A DNA stretch of 64,000 nt, taken from Saprospiraceae bacterium. GTDB lineage: Bacteria; Bacteroidota; Bacteroidia; Chitinophagales; Saprospiraceae. Positions 61,868 through 64,000 of this stretch are shown piece by piece; positions within the stretch are counted from its first letter, which is position 1; each line of letters begins with the position of its first letter. The DNA is taken from the NCBI GenBank assembly GCA_016716185.1, contig JADJWV010000002.1, forward strand, positions 124,001-188,000, in the 5' to 3' direction. Made by a program: the position numbers and the translations under genes. The notes below the pieces were generated by a model, which was not told the DNA's origin, made no database searches, and saw only the letters and a list, made by a program, of their open reading frames with translations.

Positions 61868-64000
61868 ATGAAAACAAGATTTTTTAAGATCCTGTCAGGG
61901 ATCGCACTTGCTGTATGTATTCATTTTGATGGCCATGCGCAAATTAAAATGATGAATGATTACAAGAATTACCACTCCGCACGCATTGGTACCTATCAGG
62001 GTATATTATTTCGGGAGGCTGGATTTTCTTCTCTTTATCCGATCGCCGGGAGTCATGGGACCGAATTCTGGACTTGTTCAGATCGCGGGGTAAACGTCGA
62101 TGCAGCCAATGCAAATGATCAGGCTTGCAGACCAACCTACGATAAAATATTTCCATTTCCATCGTATATACCAAAGATTCATCGCCTGCGGATTGCAGGA
62201 GATAGCATTCAGATCCTTCAAACCATTCCAATTCTTCGTCCAAACGGACAAGGGGCAAGCGGTTTGGTCAATCCAACAGGTTTTGGGAGTACTGCTTCCG
62301 AACAGATTTCTACAGATACCGTAAACAATTGTAGTGCTTTTCAAAGTAAAACTACATTAAAAGATACTTTTGGGATTGACTGCGAAGGTTTGGTAGTAGA
62401 TCCCGACGGAAATTTTTGGTTGTGTGAAGAAGGAGGCCCAACCGTATGGCAGCTCAACAAAGCAGGTGTTTTAATAAAGCGCTATTCACCTTATGCAAAT
62501 TTACCGGGAGCACATCCCGTGGATGTATTGATAGATACCGTATTTAAATATCGCAAAAACAACCGGGGCTTTGAAGGCATCGCCATTACTCCCAGTGGTA
62601 AAATTTATGTTGCAATTCAAAGTCCACTTTTATTTCCTTCAAAATCAGCAGGAGAAAATACAAGAATTCATCGTCTTCTTGAAATAGATCCTAAAACAAA
62701 TGCAACCAGAATGTTTGCGTATCTCAACGATGGAATTATTGGCAAAGGAGGTGACCAAATCCGTCTCCGCGATTGGAAAATCGGAGATTTATATGCGATT
62801 AATGACCATGAATTTTTAGTTTTAGAGGCTGCTGCCCGCGGAACTACAGATATCAAAAGACTTTACAGGATCAATCTTTCCAATGCGACTCCGGTTCGGT
62901 CGGGTTTATTTAATAATAACATGACCCTGGAACAATTGGTGGATTCAACTGGACTGGCCGCCAACCAAATCAGACCCGTTGAAAAAACGCTGGTGATGGA
63001 TTTGTTGGCAGAAGGATGGCCCGCAAGTCTGGATAAAGCAGAAGGAATTTCCATATTAAACGACAGCACGATTGTCATTGGAAATGACAATGATTTTGGT
63101 CAATTTTCTCCCGATGAAAACGGGATTGCAATGGCTACCGGTAAAGAAAGTCATTTAATCGTTTTCCGGCTTTCAGGCAAAAATAAAATCAGCCGCTATC
63201 GGGAAGTTTATCCGGTCACTCAGGGACTAACGGGTCCGAGTACCAACCAATCACCCTATGTTCTTCCAGCAGCACAAGACGTTCAATTCACTTCCATACT
63301 TACAGTGGGAGAATCTGCAAATGGTTATACCCTGTGCGGAATTCCGGATGGGATGGGAGCTTATGACAACGGCGATGGAAGCTTTACAATTTTGTTGAAC
63401 CACGAATTTGGTACAACTGCAGGTGCTGTCAGAGCACATGGCTCCACCGGAGCGTTTATCTCTAAATGGAAAGTAAGAAAATCCGATTTAAAAGTGCTTA
63501 ACGGAGAAGACCTGGTAAAGAAAGTAAACTTATGGAACGGTACGGGTTACACAGAAGGAACTACCGCTTTCGCAAGATTGTGCTCTGCAGATCTTCCACC
63601 CTATACTGCATTCTATCATAAATCTGGGATTAAAAGATTGGGTACCATGACCCGGTTATTTTTAAATGGAGAAGAAACTGGTGATGAAGGTCGCGCTTTT
63701 GCGCATATTGCGACTGGCGTGAATACCGGGACCAGTTATGAATTGCCATATCTGGGTAAAGCCTCCTGGGAAAACGTAGTTGCACATCCAGAATCCGGAG
63801 TAAACACCCTGGTGGCGCTGTTGGATGACAGCAATGGCGGACAAGTGTATTTTTATTTGGGGAAGAAAGGAACAGCCGGTAATGAAATTGACAGAGCAGG
63901 ACTCAGCAAGGGAAAATTGTTTGGATTGAAAGTTGAAAATTATCCAGTCGAATTGGATTCTGTCATCCCTGCATCCAATCAAAGATTTTCGATAGTGGAT
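61868..64000 (+). CDS. Secreted phytase-esterase-like protein (runs off the window)
   Basis: An open frame of 711 codons with no stop before the window ends. It has a signal peptide (residues 1-25, ending GHAQ). The first ~420 residues match the phytase-family esterase-like module (GIDCEGLVVDPDGNFWLCEE, NNRGFEGIAITPSGKIYVAIQ, DKAEGISILNDSTIVIGND). From about residue 455 a second part resembles the PhoX/DUF839-like propeller (FTILLNHEFGTTAGAVRAHG, LNGEETGDEGRAFAHIATG). It is probably a periplasmic or surface phosphohydrolase. A T9SS module may lie beyond the edge. Substrate unknown. Confidence 0.82.
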   Translation, partial: MKTRFFKILSGIALAVCIHFDGHAQIKMMNDYKNYHSARIGTYQGILFREAGFSSLYPIAGSHGTEFWTCSDRGVNVDAANANDQACRPTYDKIFPFPSYIPKIHRLRIAGDSIQILQTIPILRPNGQGASGLVNPTGFGSTASEQISTDTVNNCSAFQSKTTLKDTFGIDCEGLVVDPDGNFWLCEEGGPTVWQLNKAGVLIKRYSPYANLPGAHPVDVLIDTVFKYRKNNRGFEGIAITPSGKIYVAIQSPLLFPSKSAGENTRIHRLLEIDPKTNATRMFAYLNDGIIGKGGDQIRLRDWKIGDLYAINDHEFLVLEAAARGTTDIKRLYRINLSNATPVRSGLFNNNMTLEQLVDSTGLAANQIRPVEKTLVMDLLAEGWPASLDKAEGISILNDSTIVIGNDNDFGQFSPDENGIAMATGKESHLIVFRLSGKNKISRYREVYPVTQGLTGPSTNQSPYVLPAAQDVQFTSILTVGESANGYTLCGIPDGMGAYDNGDGSFTILLNHEFGTTAGAVRAHGSTGAFISKWKVRKSDLKVLNGEDLVKKVNLWNGTGYTEGTTAFARLCSADLPPYTAFYHKSGIKRLGTMTRLFLNGEETGDEGRAFAHIATGVNTGTSYELPYLGKASWENVVAHPESGVNTLVALLDDSNGGQVYFYLGKKGTAGNEIDRAGLSKGKLFGLKVENYPVELDSVIPASNQRFSIVD

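Overview
The window looks like chromosomal DNA of a member of the Bacteroidota, most probably a Saprospiria-type organism. It carries the gliding-motility lipoprotein GldH, a PorU2-like C25 peptidase of the type IX secretion system (T9SS), three large secreted proteins in a row (two or three ending in T9SS C-terminal sorting modules), a fused MurF-alanine racemase gene, a 31-residue basic protein of the AURKAIP1/COX24 type that is common in this phylum, and TAnnTTTG-type promoter elements. GC content is moderate (roughly 40% by eye). No rRNA, tRNA, CRISPR array, prophage or insertion-sequence transposase was seen.

Layout. 0-9 kb is mostly housekeeping: the end of a GT4 glycosyltransferase, a methyltransferase, gmk and yicC, an HU-like protein, a TPR protein, RNase G, a GT-B glycosyltransferase, small hypotheticals and ssb. 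9-18 kb holds grpE-dnaJ-gldH, a thioredoxin-like protein, a flavin reductase, pyrD, dnaX and nadE. 18-27 kb holds a glycosyltransferase, an AI-2E transporter, two secreted amidohydrolase-like proteins, a decayed TPR gene and a secreted three-domain SnoaL-like protein. 27-35 kb is a run of three large secreted proteins separated by strong hairpins and one 0.9 kb structured intergenic region. 35-44 kb holds rsmG, a GT2 glycosyltransferase, the PorU2-like sortase, a DUF2062 protein and a phospholipase D. 44-51 kb is a glycan assembly cassette (alpha/alpha-toroid-like protein, formyltransferase, flippase, asparagine-synthase-like ligase, GT4). 51-59 kb is a minus-strand block of three periplasmic peptidyl-prolyl isomerases, murF-alr and purD. 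59-64 kb holds a LexA-like S24 repressor facing dinB, a repeat-rich spacer and the start of a secreted phytase-esterase-like protein.

Three patterns cut across the annotation. (1) Intergenic tails carry short tandem arrays that mostly share a 7-bp period but use different words (GCCTTAN, AAAGCYT, CCTAACA, AACAACY, AAAGAGY), often starting at a stop codon. They resemble the heptanucleotide STRR sequences known from cyanobacteria. (2) An 18-bp palindrome near CTAACRAACGTTYGTTAG occurs eight times, between genes beside those arrays and inside three genes. (3) Two miniature inverted-repeat elements with TCCCGA ends, flanked by direct repeats, lie next to copies of the palindrome. Separately, about 120 bp upstream of a secreted-protein gene (30309-30431) can fold into a nested multi-stem RNA that I do not recognise.

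Four genes (PorU2-like, phospholipase D, one PPIase, murF-alr) carry nine single-base frame breaks, several in homopolymers. murF-alr should be essential and every break can be repaired by one base to give a full-length protein, so these are more likely sequence errors than real gene loss.
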